DNA of 62,716 nt from Yeosuana aromativorans. Its GTDB lineage: Bacteria; Bacteroidota; Bacteroidia; Flavobacteriales; Flavobacteriaceae. The DNA lies in the NCBI RefSeq assembly GCF_014646655.1, contig NZ_BMNR01000010.1, forward strand, positions 1 to 62,716. The letters run 5' to 3'. The translations under genes were made by a program, and so were the position numbers. Of this stretch, positions 35,234-43,950 are shown piece after piece. Each line of letters opens with the position of its first letter. Position 1 is the first letter of the stretch. The notes beneath the pieces are model-generated. The model worked only from the letters and a program-made list of their open reading frames with translations. It was not told where the DNA came from and made no database searches.

Positions 35234-35578
35234 TTAGACATTATCTTTATTACAATAAGTCGCTTTCTCAAAATCCCTTATGTTAATAGAAATAATAGGT
35301 ACTTCAGGAAACATTGCTTTAAGTTCTGTTACAATTTGTTTAGAGAGGTTCGCTTTCTGTTCTGTATTTCGGCCTTGCATGATATTGGCAAATACATGGA
35401 TGAAGTTATCGCTTGTATTTCCAGTCGTATAGTATTGGTATGGATTAATTCTTACTTTTATTTCCTCGGGAAGAAACAATCCGGTCGATTCTGCAGTATT
35501 ATATACGTTTTGTATAATTTCTTGTGGTGATTTTAATTTTATGATCTGTTCGGAACAGTCTATTACAAAATGTGGCAT
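35234..35578 (-). CDS. 5-carboxymethyl-2-hydroxymuconate isomerase-like tautomerase
   Basis: 114 residues starting MPHFVIDCSEQI. The Pro right after the initiator Met is the catalytic residue of the tautomerase superfamily, and the HFVIDCSE start is characteristic of the CHMI (HpaF) family, as is FANIMQGRNTEQKANLSKQIV in the middle. Family knowledge: ketonisation or isomerisation of muconate-type intermediates in homoprotocatechuate breakdown. No other aromatic-degradation gene lies nearby, so a general tautomerase role is more likely. It is in the hydrolase operon, 16 bp before the esterase-like gene. Confidence 0.85.
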   Translation of the reverse strand: MPHFVIDCSEQIIKLKSPQEIIQNVYNTAESTGLFLPEEIKVRINPYQYYTTGNTSDNFIHVFANIMQGRNTEQKANLSKQIVTELKAMFPEVPIISINIRDFEKATYCNKDNV

Positions 35579-35592
35579 AGTTTAAGTTTTAA

Positions 35593-36684
35593 TTAATAAT
35601 TATTGAAATTTTCTATTACTAAATCTGTTATGTCTCTAGCCAATTTGGTAGGTGAGTTACAGTCACAATTGCTAAAACCTATAACATAAATATCTAAACT
35701 TGGCACATAAACTCCCATTGATTTAAACCCAAAAATGCTTCCGCCATGTTCTCTTGTTGGTATGCCATTAATATCTTTCAAATGCCAGCCATAGCCATAG
35801 TTAATATGTTCTCCTTTATTTAAAGTATAGTTAGTAAACACTTTTTTCTTTGATACTTCAGTTATTAATGAATTGGTATTAATTGCTTCTTGCCATTTCA
35901 ACATATCATCAACCGTTGACATTAAGGAGCCAGAAGCATACGGGATACTTAAACTGACTTGCATTTTGTTTGTAAACTCACCTCTATTGTGATAGCCATA
36001 GGCTCTATTCTTTACAATCTCTTTATCACTTGCATAACGGGAATTGTTCATCCCAAGCTTTTCGAAAATGCTTTTTTCTATAAAGTCTTCATAGGTCTTT
36101 CCAGTTACTAATTCTATAATATATCCTAATACGACATAACCAGAATTGCAATAGTCAAATTTTTCACCTGGTTTAAAATCAACTGGTTCATTTTTAAAAA
36201 AGTCAACTAGCTCCTCTGGTGACATATCTTTTTTTGCAATACCCATAATCGATTTCATTTTAGTATAGTCTTTTATACCTGACGTATGCGTCAATAAATG
36301 ATGAATGGTGATATTGTTTCCGTTAGGATAATCTGGAATGTATTTTGAAATAGCATCATTTACGTTTAATTTTCCTTGTTCTTGGAGCATCATGATAGCA
36401 ATGGCAGTAAATTGTTTGGTCATCGAACCTATTTGAAACACGTTTTCGGGTTTCATTTCAACATCTAATTCAATGTTAGCTTGACCAAATGCTTTTCGAT
36501 AAATAGGTTTTCCATCTTTGGTTACTAAAAATACTGCTCCAGGTTCATCCGCCTCTTTAAATACTGTGGTCAAAATACTATCAATCTGTGTTTCTAAAGA
36601 TTGAGAATATGTAGCTTGCATCGCCAAAATGACAATCATAAAAAGCTTGATTTGTTTTAAATATTCTAATTTCATTATGTTCAT
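35593..36684 (-). CDS. Secreted class C beta-lactamase-like serine hydrolase
   Basis: 363 residues; signal peptide FMIVILAMQATYSQS. The penicillin-binding fold motifs are intact: S-x-x-K as GSMTK (Ser87, Lys90), Y-x-N as DYCNSGY at about residue 178, and HGG in REHGGSIFGF near 315. Family knowledge: the beta-lactamase/D-alanyl-D-alanine carboxypeptidase/esterase group; Bacteroidota encode many with unknown targets. It is the first gene of the long minus-strand operon and is preceded by CRP-like promoter site 3 at 36721-36767. The expected leader is about 30 nt. Confidence 0.9.
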   Translation of the reverse strand: MNIMKLEYLKQIKLFMIVILAMQATYSQSLETQIDSILTTVFKEADEPGAVFLVTKDGKPIYRKAFGQANIELDVEMKPENVFQIGSMTKQFTAIAIMMLQEQGKLNVNDAISKYIPDYPNGNNITIHHLLTHTSGIKDYTKMKSIMGIAKKDMSPEELVDFFKNEPVDFKPGEKFDYCNSGYVVLGYIIELVTGKTYEDFIEKSIFEKLGMNNSRYASDKEIVKNRAYGYHNRGEFTNKMQVSLSIPYASGSLMSTVDDMLKWQEAINTNSLITEVSKKKVFTNYTLNKGEHINYGYGWHLKDINGIPTREHGGSIFGFKSMGVYVPSLDIYVIGFSNCDCNSPTKLARDITDLVIENFNNY

Positions 36685-36720
36685 TTTTTAATTGATAATA
36701 TTTTTGATGTTTAATTAAAT

Positions 36721-36767
36721 CAAACTTAGCTGGTTAATTAACTAATAATCTTAAGGTATCTTAAGAA
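36721..36767 (-). promoter_or_regulatory. CRP-like site plus -7 box, promoter of the hydrolase operon (regulon site 3)
   Basis: On the minus strand the 18-mer TTCTTAAGATACCTTAAG (36767-36750) is identical to regulon site 1, and TAAGTTTG (36728-36721) is the -7 box; the spacing is again 39 nt. The spacer sequence between them is unrelated to site 1, so the match is not a simple duplication. It would drive the genes from 36684 to 25268. Confidence 0.75.
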
Positions 36768-36810
36768 AATCCAACAGTTTTAAATTAAGACTGAAAACAC
36801 AGACTTTAGG

Positions 36811-37503
36811 TTACATTATTTTTGAAATTGCTAGTGACCTCTGCTTTTTAAACCCTTTAATCAATAGCCAAACGGAAAATGAGAACTCGCCAATTACAGA
36901 AGGCATAATAACTATAACTTCGAAAACATCTTTATAATCACTATAATTAGACATAAATAGTTTTGCCATACCATCTACTATATAACCTATTGCAGCTAGT
37001 ATTAATAGTAAGCCTAAAACTTTTGGTATATATGTTGATCTGATAGCCAGATAACCCAGAACGATTAAATGAATCCCAAAAAATATCAATCCAACAGTCC
37101 AAAGTGTATCAAAATCAATTAACAGCTCTGATACACTATTTTGTAAGTTTGTAGAATTACTTGTCTTAAATGTGATCTGATAGATTTCCGATAACTTGAA
37201 TAAAGCAAAACCAAATAATAAAGCGTGCAATAGTCTAAAAAAGGATGCTATATAAGATGTGGTTATGTTTATTGATTTTGTCAAACCAAATAATGACCAA
37301 ACCAATACTAGATCAAAAACCAACATAACTAGAAACCCAAGTAATCCATTTCCGAATAGTGAATGATTATTAATGAAGTTTGCAGTAGTAATTGATGGGT
37401 TGCTACTATCTATTAGACTTTCAAGTACCACAAAGTTGGCGTAAAAACCAGCTAAAAAAATCATTACATAAGCGATTCCCGATATTTTTCCTAATTGTTT
37501 CAT
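36811..37503 (-). CDS. DUF4386-family membrane protein
   Basis: 230 residues with six hydrophobic segments. The start LGKISGIAYVMIFLAGFYANFV and FRLLHALLFGFALF followed by LGYLAIRSTYIPKVLGLLLILAAIGYIVDG is the DUF4386 pattern. No function is known to me. It is in the inner membrane. Monocistronic: its own CRP-like promoter (site 4, 37527-37573) lies 24 bp upstream, and the next gene starts from promoter site 3. Membership in the shared regulon is the only functional clue. Confidence 0.85.
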   Translation of the reverse strand: MKQLGKISGIAYVMIFLAGFYANFVVLESLIDSSNPSITTANFINNHSLFGNGLLGFLVMLVFDLVLVWSLFGLTKSINITTSYIASFFRLLHALLFGFALFKLSEIYQITFKTSNSTNLQNSVSELLIDFDTLWTVGLIFFGIHLIVLGYLAIRSTYIPKVLGLLLILAAIGYIVDGMAKLFMSNYSDYKDVFEVIVIMPSVIGEFSFSVWLLIKGFKKQRSLAISKIM

Positions 37504-37526
37504 AATTCTGCATATTAAATTTTATA

Positions 37527-37573
37527 CAAAATTATTGACTCACAAAAAGGATTTCATTGACTTTGGTTAAGAA
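37527..37573 (-). promoter_or_regulatory. CRP-like site plus -7 box, promoter of the DUF4386 gene (regulon site 4)
   Basis: On the minus strand TTCTTAACCAAAGTCAAT (37573-37556) differs from site 2 by one base. TAATTTTG (37534-37527) follows at the same 39-nt start-to-start distance. The sequence between motif and -7 box is unrelated to site 2. The leader would be about 17 nt. Confidence 0.7.
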
Positions 37574-37690
37574 AAATCTGTTCCAATTGAAACCAAATTA
37601 TTTGACAATACTACAATATCTCTATTTTAGCCAAATACTAATTTTTAAAACCTATAACAAGTTTTGAGTTAGATTTGGATGTAGTTACTT

Positions 37691-37719
37691 CCCGATGCAA
37701 TATGTAACTTTCCTTTATT
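37691..37719 (+). repeat. Dispersed direct repeat, copy 2
   Basis: CCCGATGCA, 5 variable bases, GTAACTTT and a CTTTATT tail, the partner of 18227-18253. It lies about 120 bp upstream of regulon site 4 and about 100 bp from the end of the defence operon. Confidence 0.45.
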
Positions 37720-37817
37720 CATGGGCACTCACAGGCCTAGAGGTACAAATGGGAGACAAATTTTCAAACTGTTTTAAAAGGGTTTTAATGTTTTTTTCCT
37801 TTATTCTGGTCATCACT

Positions 37818-38519
37818 TTAAAATATCATAATTAAGGAAAAATTGTCCAAGGCCCTTTTGAGTAAGAAATCATTTATTTCAGAGAGTTTGTTCAATTCTT
37901 TCTTTTCTGAATTTATAATATCCAACAATTGATTGTTACTCAAAACATCTGTCACTCCATCCGAAGCTAAAATGATATAATCACCTTGTTCAAAATCTTC
38001 AATACGTTTGTAATCTATTTTTGCTTTTTTAATATCATTTTGAATAGCTCTGGTTACAATGTGATTGTACTTTTTTGCACTGTTGGCCTCAACAAAGACC
38101 TTATTTTCAATTAATTCATTTTTTAAATTGTGCTCGATTGATTCAAAACCTATTTGTCCATTTTTTATGTGCCAAATTTTTACATCACCTATCCAAAAAC
38201 AGTGTAAATCTCCATTATCTTGAATTACACCTCCTAAAGTTGCCCCCATTTTAGACTCTTGTTTTTCATTTTCAAGTGCCAGTGCTTTTGTCACTTTATC
38301 CACTTCAGCTTGGATGCTATCCGCGTCAAAATTTTCAATGGTATTTAAGCCTTGATAAAGGTGTACAACGATAAAGTTTGCTGCATACCCTCCGTTCTTG
38401 TAGCCACCCATACCATCTGCCAATAAGAAAACCTTATTATCCTCATCCAGATTCTTTATGAACACTACATCCTGATTAGACTTACGTGTCCCTTTATTTG
38501 TAATGAACTTACTATTCAT
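37818..38519 (-). CDS. PP2C-family protein phosphatase, last gene of the defence operon
   Basis: 233 residues from the ATG at 38519 (MNSKFITNKGTRKSNQD), which overlaps the preceding gene by 8 bp. PP2C motifs: TRKSNQDVV (usual R-x-x-N-E/Q-D), LLADGMGGYKNGG (metal-binding DGMGG), GDVKIWHI, LASDGVTDVLS and a terminal DNFSLI. All metal-binding Asp positions are present, so it should be an active Mn/Mg-dependent Ser/Thr phosphatase. Translational overlap with the ATPase gene and a Ser/Thr kinase gene three genes upstream make the kinase or its targets the likely substrates. I do not recall a phosphatase in the described MADS gene set. Confidence 0.88.
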   Translation of the reverse strand: MNSKFITNKGTRKSNQDVVFIKNLDEDNKVFLLADGMGGYKNGGYAANFIVVHLYQGLNTIENFDADSIQAEVDKVTKALALENEKQESKMGATLGGVIQDNGDLHCFWIGDVKIWHIKNGQIGFESIEHNLKNELIENKVFVEANSAKKYNHIVTRAIQNDIKKAKIDYKRIEDFEQGDYIILASDGVTDVLSNNQLLDIINSEKKELNKLSEINDFLLKRALDNFSLIMIF

Positions 38520-41500
38520 CCTTTTTAACCGCATTAATTGTTGCTCCTCCATGTTTCGTTACTCTTGGTCTTGTTATTATTTTTACTGGTTGATTAGTTA
38601 CCCTTTTTTCGTTTGCTTTAGAAGCCCATAAAAATCCTTCTCCTGGTTTTAAAATACTCATATCTGCTGGTGTCAATGTTGCCAGTTGTGTAATGGATTT
38701 TTGAATGTGTCTTAACCATTGCGGGCTATTAAACTTATGCAATAATACTATTGAGCTTAATTCAATAATTTCATTAGGTAAACTTGGTGGGTCTTGACTA
38801 GCAATTAATATGCTCACCCCTTTGTGTCTCATTTCTCTAATGGCCGTAACAATATTTCCAGTCAACTCTTTATTATCCATGTATTTATGTGCTTCATCAA
38901 AAACAATAAACTTATTAAATTGATTTTCTGAACTGTTTGTTGCAGAAAAAATATCTAATGCTGTTACAAATAAGCCTAATGCCTGATCTTTATGGATAAA
39001 CTCATCTCTCATATCAATAATTATGAGTTTTGATGGTTGCAAATAATTGGCTAAATGATTGACATCCTTTACGTATTTTGAGGCAAACCTAATTCTACGG
39101 GTGGCTAATGTTTTATCTCTTTTAGACAAAAGTTCACTATCACTTATTGCTTGATTTAATGTTGCTACATTTAAGTTATTGGTATCAAATAACTCTTCTA
39201 AAATGAAATTGATTTCGTTAATATAATCTGACGTATTACCCACTGCATTCATTAAAAACTGCCAATCCTTTATTGATAATTCATTAGGATTAAACAATAA
39301 CGGCGCCACCTCAACAGATGGAAATTGATTTCTACGTTCTTCCACTTTACGTTCAGGACATAGGATTATGGTATCATCTATACTATCCGGCTCTACATTA
39401 TAAACTTCCTTTAAAATCCTCAATTCGTTAGGCTGGTCGTTAGGCAGAATCATTGATGTAAACTCTGGTTCGTAATCCATACTCTCACTGTAATGGAATA
39501 TTACTCCCGCAAGTGGTGATGGCAACTTATTCACATTACTGAATTGCTTTAATACCATTTCAGTTAAGGTTCCGATGGAATAACTTTTTCCGCCACCTTG
39601 TACTCCAAATAGACTCATTGTATTAACCCCACTTAAATCAATAGCGATTTTTTTGTTTTGATGCGCTGTTTCACCCAAAATCCCATATTGTGAAGATGGT
39701 TTAGAGTTACCTATAAATATTTCAAAATTTGGTTCTGAATATGGTTTTTCTGTACTTTTTATTTTACTATCGCTAGGTGTAACAATAGGTTCTTGAGGCT
39801 CATTCACTTTTTCTTGTTCTTGAATCGAATCGTTTGACCGAATCGATTTTCCTTCAGGCTTTATATCTACTACTTCAGACTTGTTAGCTTGCTCTTCTTG
39901 TGGTATATTTTCCGGTTCAATGCGTGATGGTGCTTTTTTAAGCTTTTGAATAAATGTTTTCATTTTATTGTCAACACCTAAAGCTTCTACTAACTCACTG
40001 CCCAAGTCATCTCCTTCCAATCGAATGGTATTTAAATCGGAATCTGGATCTAAAATATCTTCGATTAAATCTTTGCCCATGGTAAACATGGTTATATCGC
40101 CATCAACTATTTCTTTGAGATGTTTTTTTGATGTAGAAAAATCGTAAATAACACCTACTTTATTGAACTTTAAACTATAGCCTAAATCTAAATCCAATAA
40201 GAAGTCGTTATAATTATCATATACCAAATCACTCAAATAGTTATAACGATTTGACCTATTTATATAAAAGCCAAGTAATCCACGTAGCTCTTTATTTTTT
40301 ATTTCCCTATCCAACCTATCGTTAGAGAGATTGTATTGGGGGTCGAAATGGAATCTTAAAACCTCTATAGTGTTTTCAATCTGTTCCTTCATTTTCATTT
40401 TCAGGTCTTCACGTTCTGTTTCATTAAGCGCCTTCCTGCACTTAATTTCTATAACAGTAATAAGAATTTCCCTTTTCTCTGGGTCTAGAGATACCAACAA
40501 ACTATCTGCCCTACTTTTACTTTCAAAACTATTGTGGTTAAATAAATTTTGATGTAAATCGATAGGTATTAAAATGCCGTTTTCTAAAAATCCTTTCTTT
40601 TCCAACACCCTCTTTGTAAAAGCAGAACCAATTACCTCGAATGCCTTGTTTTTAGATGAGTTGAGTTGTAGTACCAAAGAGCTACTTAAAGCCCTTAAAT
40701 CTTCCAAAAGGGATTTAATTTTTACTTGATGTTCTTCATTGTGAATATCCAAGTCAAACTCCTTAAAATGAGGTCCTATTAAACCGAGTACTTCTGATGT
40801 TGGCCTTGTAGTCAGATAAGATGATATTCCTGAAACTTCTTCACCAGGTACATAATCCAATAAAAATGGAATATCCTCACCATTTGAGGGTTGGTCATAT
40901 ACCTCTGGCCCCATATTCTTATCAAATGTTACCACCCAGTCTGAATAATCATGTAAGTGGGTTATTAACACTTTATCCCTTTCATTCAATACCATTTGTG
41001 TTGATGGAATTGCCTCTGTATATTCTAATTTTAGAGCACAACTTGTAAAGGATTGCATGTTCTCAAATAATTGAATACCCAATTGGCCAAGATTACTATA
41101 AACTATTGGTAAGTTATTACCCTTAATAAACCTGTTCCACTTAAATCTATTGTCATCGTTCTCAACATTGACTGTATAATCCGTAACAATGCCATTTACA
41201 TAGAAATTTCTAGTTTCTAAATCTGGTTTTACCAATTCAATTTTTATTGGAAATGGGCTTATTAAAAAACTGATATGCGCATTGAACTTCAAGGGATTCT
41301 TTAAATAATCTGAAATATTATTTATTGAAAATCTTAATTTAGGAAACAATCTGTTTTTGGATGGCTGCGAAAATGCTTCAGCTTCTTCAGAAATGGTTGA
41401 TTGTGGATTCAATAGGCTTTTAAGTGCGTCTCCATGCTCTATGATTTTATCACTATCCTTAAATAATCTTATCTCATATTTTATAGCACTAAATTCATTT

Positions 41501-43941
41501 TCTTTTTCCAATTCAATTAGTGCATCAGAAAAGACATTGGCATCTCCTGCATTTACCAAATTCAAAATTAATTTGTCTACATAAGGATGCTGTTTTAAGT
41601 AATTCTTAATGTGGTTAATTACTAGTTTCTTACTAATATCTGTATCGATATAGTTTTCTTTTGTGATATTAAAAAGCCCTCTGAAATAATGAAGCAACTG
41701 CCTAGATATTGATGTAAAAGACTTGCTCTCTTTATTGTCTACACCTTCTAAATACAAGCCCCAACCATGTGATAATTCACCTGAATAATTGTAATTTTTT
41801 AAAGACTGATTGCCAACAATAACCAATGGATTATTGGAATAGCTAAATTCATTGTTAAAAAGCATTTCTAAATTATTTGACCATGCTTCTTTGTATTTTG
41901 AAAAGCCTAATGTTTCTTGTTCCCATTTAAAAAACACATCCAATAGCTGAAGTGTCCAAGTTAATCTTAAAGGATGTAAAGGCGATAAAAGCAATGCTTC
42001 TATTTTTTTGCCATCAGGTAGTTTGGTGTCTAGTTTAACAACATCCAAAAATTGTAATTCACTTACCAAATCTACCAAAATAGCTTTGTCTTCCTCTGAA
42101 ATTTCAGTATTGGAAATTTGATTTTGAAGTTCAGAAGTCCATGCTGTATATGCTGAAATATAATTTGAAATATCTTCTTTGAAATTAAATATATCTGCTG
42201 TTTCGAAAACACCATCATTGTTTTCATTAGATTCCTGGATACGTCTGAAAACTTTAGAACGCAAGCTCAATACTGTTTCTGGTGCATTTAAGGTTAGCTT
42301 ACTCTCTATAAATTTGCAATCATTAAAATTTGTAAATGACGCATTGTTATTAATATCCACTTTAACATAACCCAAAATCTCTGCATTTTCCAGAAACTCA
42401 TTTTCAATGGTTCTTAATTTAGATGATAAGAGTATTTGATAATTATGGTTTTGCGAATAGTTTATATGAAATATAGAGGTATGACTTACTTTTTTATCAT
42501 CTAACCAACAATTTGATGGCTCTACTGGCTCTGGTATAACAGGTTCATTTTCATGTTTTAGGTCGTAAATTCTATGATTTAAAAACGCTTGAAGCACACT
42601 TTTAACCTTGTCTTTTCTTTGGTTGTCTTCACGGTCGATGGTATCATCAACTACAAAATCAAAATCTTCGGAATCACAGGTTAACTTGTACTGAAAATCG
42701 TCTTTTAAAGCTGTTGGGTTACTCTTCAATTCTTCTTCCCAAGCCTGTTGAATTTTTATTTCCTTAAAATCATCGTTATTGTTTAATATATCTCCAAACT
42801 CATTTTCTGCCAATACTTTTATAAAATAGGCACCATCATCAATATGGTTGGGATGTAACTCGACTTCGGCATCTCGGTATGCGCGATTGGATGTTGAATT
42901 TTTTAGTTTTCGCAACACCGTAATTTCTTCCCCTCTACCACCATCGACCGCCATAAGAACTATCCGGAAATATTTTAATTCCGATATTTGACTTGGGTTT
43001 GGTGTTGTTGAAAACCTTACTTTAATCTTTGAAGGACTATTTGGATTCGCATATAATTTTTTTATATCGTCTTCTATTTTAAAATCACTTGATTTAATAT
43101 CATCAACAGATAGTTTTACTTCATTAAAATCTATTTCTAAATCGGATATCTTCCAGTTTGAAAAGTTTAGATTTTGGTATTTTTTGAAGATGGTTTCTGC
43201 TATTTCCTGCTTTGTGCTTAAATGGTCTTCATTTTTAATAAAGTTTACAATTTCCCCTTGCAGCGTATTCGATTCAATAGGGATATCTGCTATACGGTCT
43301 GCCATTGGTTTATCAAACGTTGACAGTACCTCAACACAATCTGAATTGAATTTTATTCTGGACCTTATTTTATTGCTATCCTCCAGTAATTTGGTGTCTG
43401 GTATTAAATTAAGATTATATAAATGGTTACCTATGCTATTATTACTAAAGCCAACTTCTTTAAGGTTTATCAGAAAGTTTATAATTTGAGTATTCTTGAG
43501 ATTATCCCGACCTATGAAATTTATTATATCCTCAATAATCAAGTTTTTAAACTCTACAGGAATTTCATCAATCAACTTGTTGATTAATTTAGTTTCCACA
43601 CCTTCTAAACTCAACTCCTTAAAGGTTGCGTTACCATAAGAATCTTCTGCTGCCGTTCTACTGTTGGATGGGATTAAAATTAAAAGCGGTTTAGATTGGT
43701 TATTCCTCAATTCAATCAGTTTGGTGGCACTAATACATTTTTCATTCGTATTCACCTCTGATATAATGTAGGTATCTATTTCTGGAAATAGTTCATTTAT
43801 TTTATCGCATAAGACATTTAATTCTTTAAAAGCTAAACCTGCAATTTTCATACAATGGCCAGGTTTTGCACTTTGCAGTTCTTCTTGATGCAAATCAATA
43901 ACTAACTCAATTATTTCCTTATAATATGTATTTATCATCAT
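38512..43941 (-). CDS. mad8: MAD8-like giant ATP-binding protein (HerA-type ATPase with internal nuclease-like motif)
   Basis: 1809 residues. C-terminal P-loop ATPase of HerA/FtsK type: Walker A FGVQGGGKSYS (about 1444-1453), Walker B FIVFDEAHKYM (about 1681), and ILIASQDPPSLP afterwards. Around residues 1130-1200, SRADSLLVSLD and ITVIEIKCRK form a PD-(D/E)xK-like pattern (Asp, then E-I-K). The long N-terminal half has no motif I can name. Family knowledge: position after MAD7 and the kinase matches the ATP-binding protein MAD8 of the methylation-associated defence system. It is inferred to act on invading DNA by translocation and cutting. It is 9 bp from the preceding gene and overlaps the phosphatase gene by 8 bp. 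Confidence 0.75.
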   Translation of the reverse strand: MMINTYYKEIIELVIDLHQEELQSAKPGHCMKIAGLAFKELNVLCDKINELFPEIDTYIISEVNTNEKCISATKLIELRNNQSKPLLILIPSNSRTAAEDSYGNATFKELSLEGVETKLINKLIDEIPVEFKNLIIEDIINFIGRDNLKNTQIINFLINLKEVGFSNNSIGNHLYNLNLIPDTKLLEDSNKIRSRIKFNSDCVEVLSTFDKPMADRIADIPIESNTLQGEIVNFIKNEDHLSTKQEIAETIFKKYQNLNFSNWKISDLEIDFNEVKLSVDDIKSSDFKIEDDIKKLYANPNSPSKIKVRFSTTPNPSQISELKYFRIVLMAVDGGRGEEITVLRKLKNSTSNRAYRDAEVELHPNHIDDGAYFIKVLAENEFGDILNNNDDFKEIKIQQAWEEELKSNPTALKDDFQYKLTCDSEDFDFVVDDTIDREDNQRKDKVKSVLQAFLNHRIYDLKHENEPVIPEPVEPSNCWLDDKKVSHTSIFHINYSQNHNYQILLSSKLRTIENEFLENAEILGYVKVDINNNASFTNFNDCKFIESKLTLNAPETVLSLRSKVFRRIQESNENNDGVFETADIFNFKEDISNYISAYTAWTSELQNQISNTEISEEDKAILVDLVSELQFLDVVKLDTKLPDGKKIEALLLSPLHPLRLTWTLQLLDVFFKWEQETLGFSKYKEAWSNNLEMLFNNEFSYSNNPLVIVGNQSLKNYNYSGELSHGWGLYLEGVDNKESKSFTSISRQLLHYFRGLFNITKENYIDTDISKKLVINHIKNYLKQHPYVDKLILNLVNAGDANVFSDALIELEKENEFSAIKYEIRLFKDSDKIIEHGDALKSLLNPQSTISEEAEAFSQPSKNRLFPKLRFSINNISDYLKNPLKFNAHISFLISPFPIKIELVKPDLETRNFYVNGIVTDYTVNVENDDNRFKWNRFIKGNNLPIVYSNLGQLGIQLFENMQSFTSCALKLEYTEAIPSTQMVLNERDKVLITHLHDYSDWVVTFDKNMGPEVYDQPSNGEDIPFLLDYVPGEEVSGISSYLTTRPTSEVLGLIGPHFKEFDLDIHNEEHQVKIKSLLEDLRALSSSLVLQLNSSKNKAFEVIGSAFTKRVLEKKGFLENGILIPIDLHQNLFNHNSFESKSRADSLLVSLDPEKREILITVIEIKCRKALNETEREDLKMKMKEQIENTIEVLRFHFDPQYNLSNDRLDREIKNKELRGLLGFYINRSNRYNYLSDLVYDNYNDFLLDLDLGYSLKFNKVGVIYDFSTSKKHLKEIVDGDITMFTMGKDLIEDILDPDSDLNTIRLEGDDLGSELVEALGVDNKMKTFIQKLKKAPSRIEPENIPQEEQANKSEVVDIKPEGKSIRSNDSIQEQEKVNEPQEPIVTPSDSKIKSTEKPYSEPNFEIFIGNSKPSSQYGILGETAHQNKKIAIDLSGVNTMSLFGVQGGGKSYSIGTLTEMVLKQFSNVNKLPSPLAGVIFHYSESMDYEPEFTSMILPNDQPNELRILKEVYNVEPDSIDDTIILCPERKVEERRNQFPSVEVAPLLFNPNELSIKDWQFLMNAVGNTSDYINEINFILEELFDTNNLNVATLNQAISDSELLSKRDKTLATRRIRFASKYVKDVNHLANYLQPSKLIIIDMRDEFIHKDQALGLFVTALDIFSATNSSENQFNKFIVFDEAHKYMDNKELTGNIVTAIREMRHKGVSILIASQDPPSLPNEIIELSSIVLLHKFNSPQWLRHIQKSITQLATLTPADMSILKPGEGFLWASKANEKRVTNQPVKIITRPRVTKHGGATINAVKKDE

Positions 43942-43950
43942 CGGTTCTTT

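Larger units (their letters stand above)
37504..37817. other. Intergenic region, 314 bp, between the DUF4386 gene and the defence operon
   Basis: Contains regulon site 4, direct repeat copy 2 (37691-37719), then a relatively G/C-rich stretch with AGGCCT (37735-37740) and a T-rich stretch before the PP2C stop. No convincing terminator for the defence operon is visible. The G/C-rich stretch is a plausible edge of the inserted defence island, but no second copy is in the window. Confidence 0.45.

Noticed and set aside
35234-35578. Aromatic catabolism gene cluster around the CHMI-like gene
   Set aside because: No ring-cleavage dioxygenase, hydratase or aldolase gene is nearby; the gene is probably a general tautomerase in the hydrolase operon.
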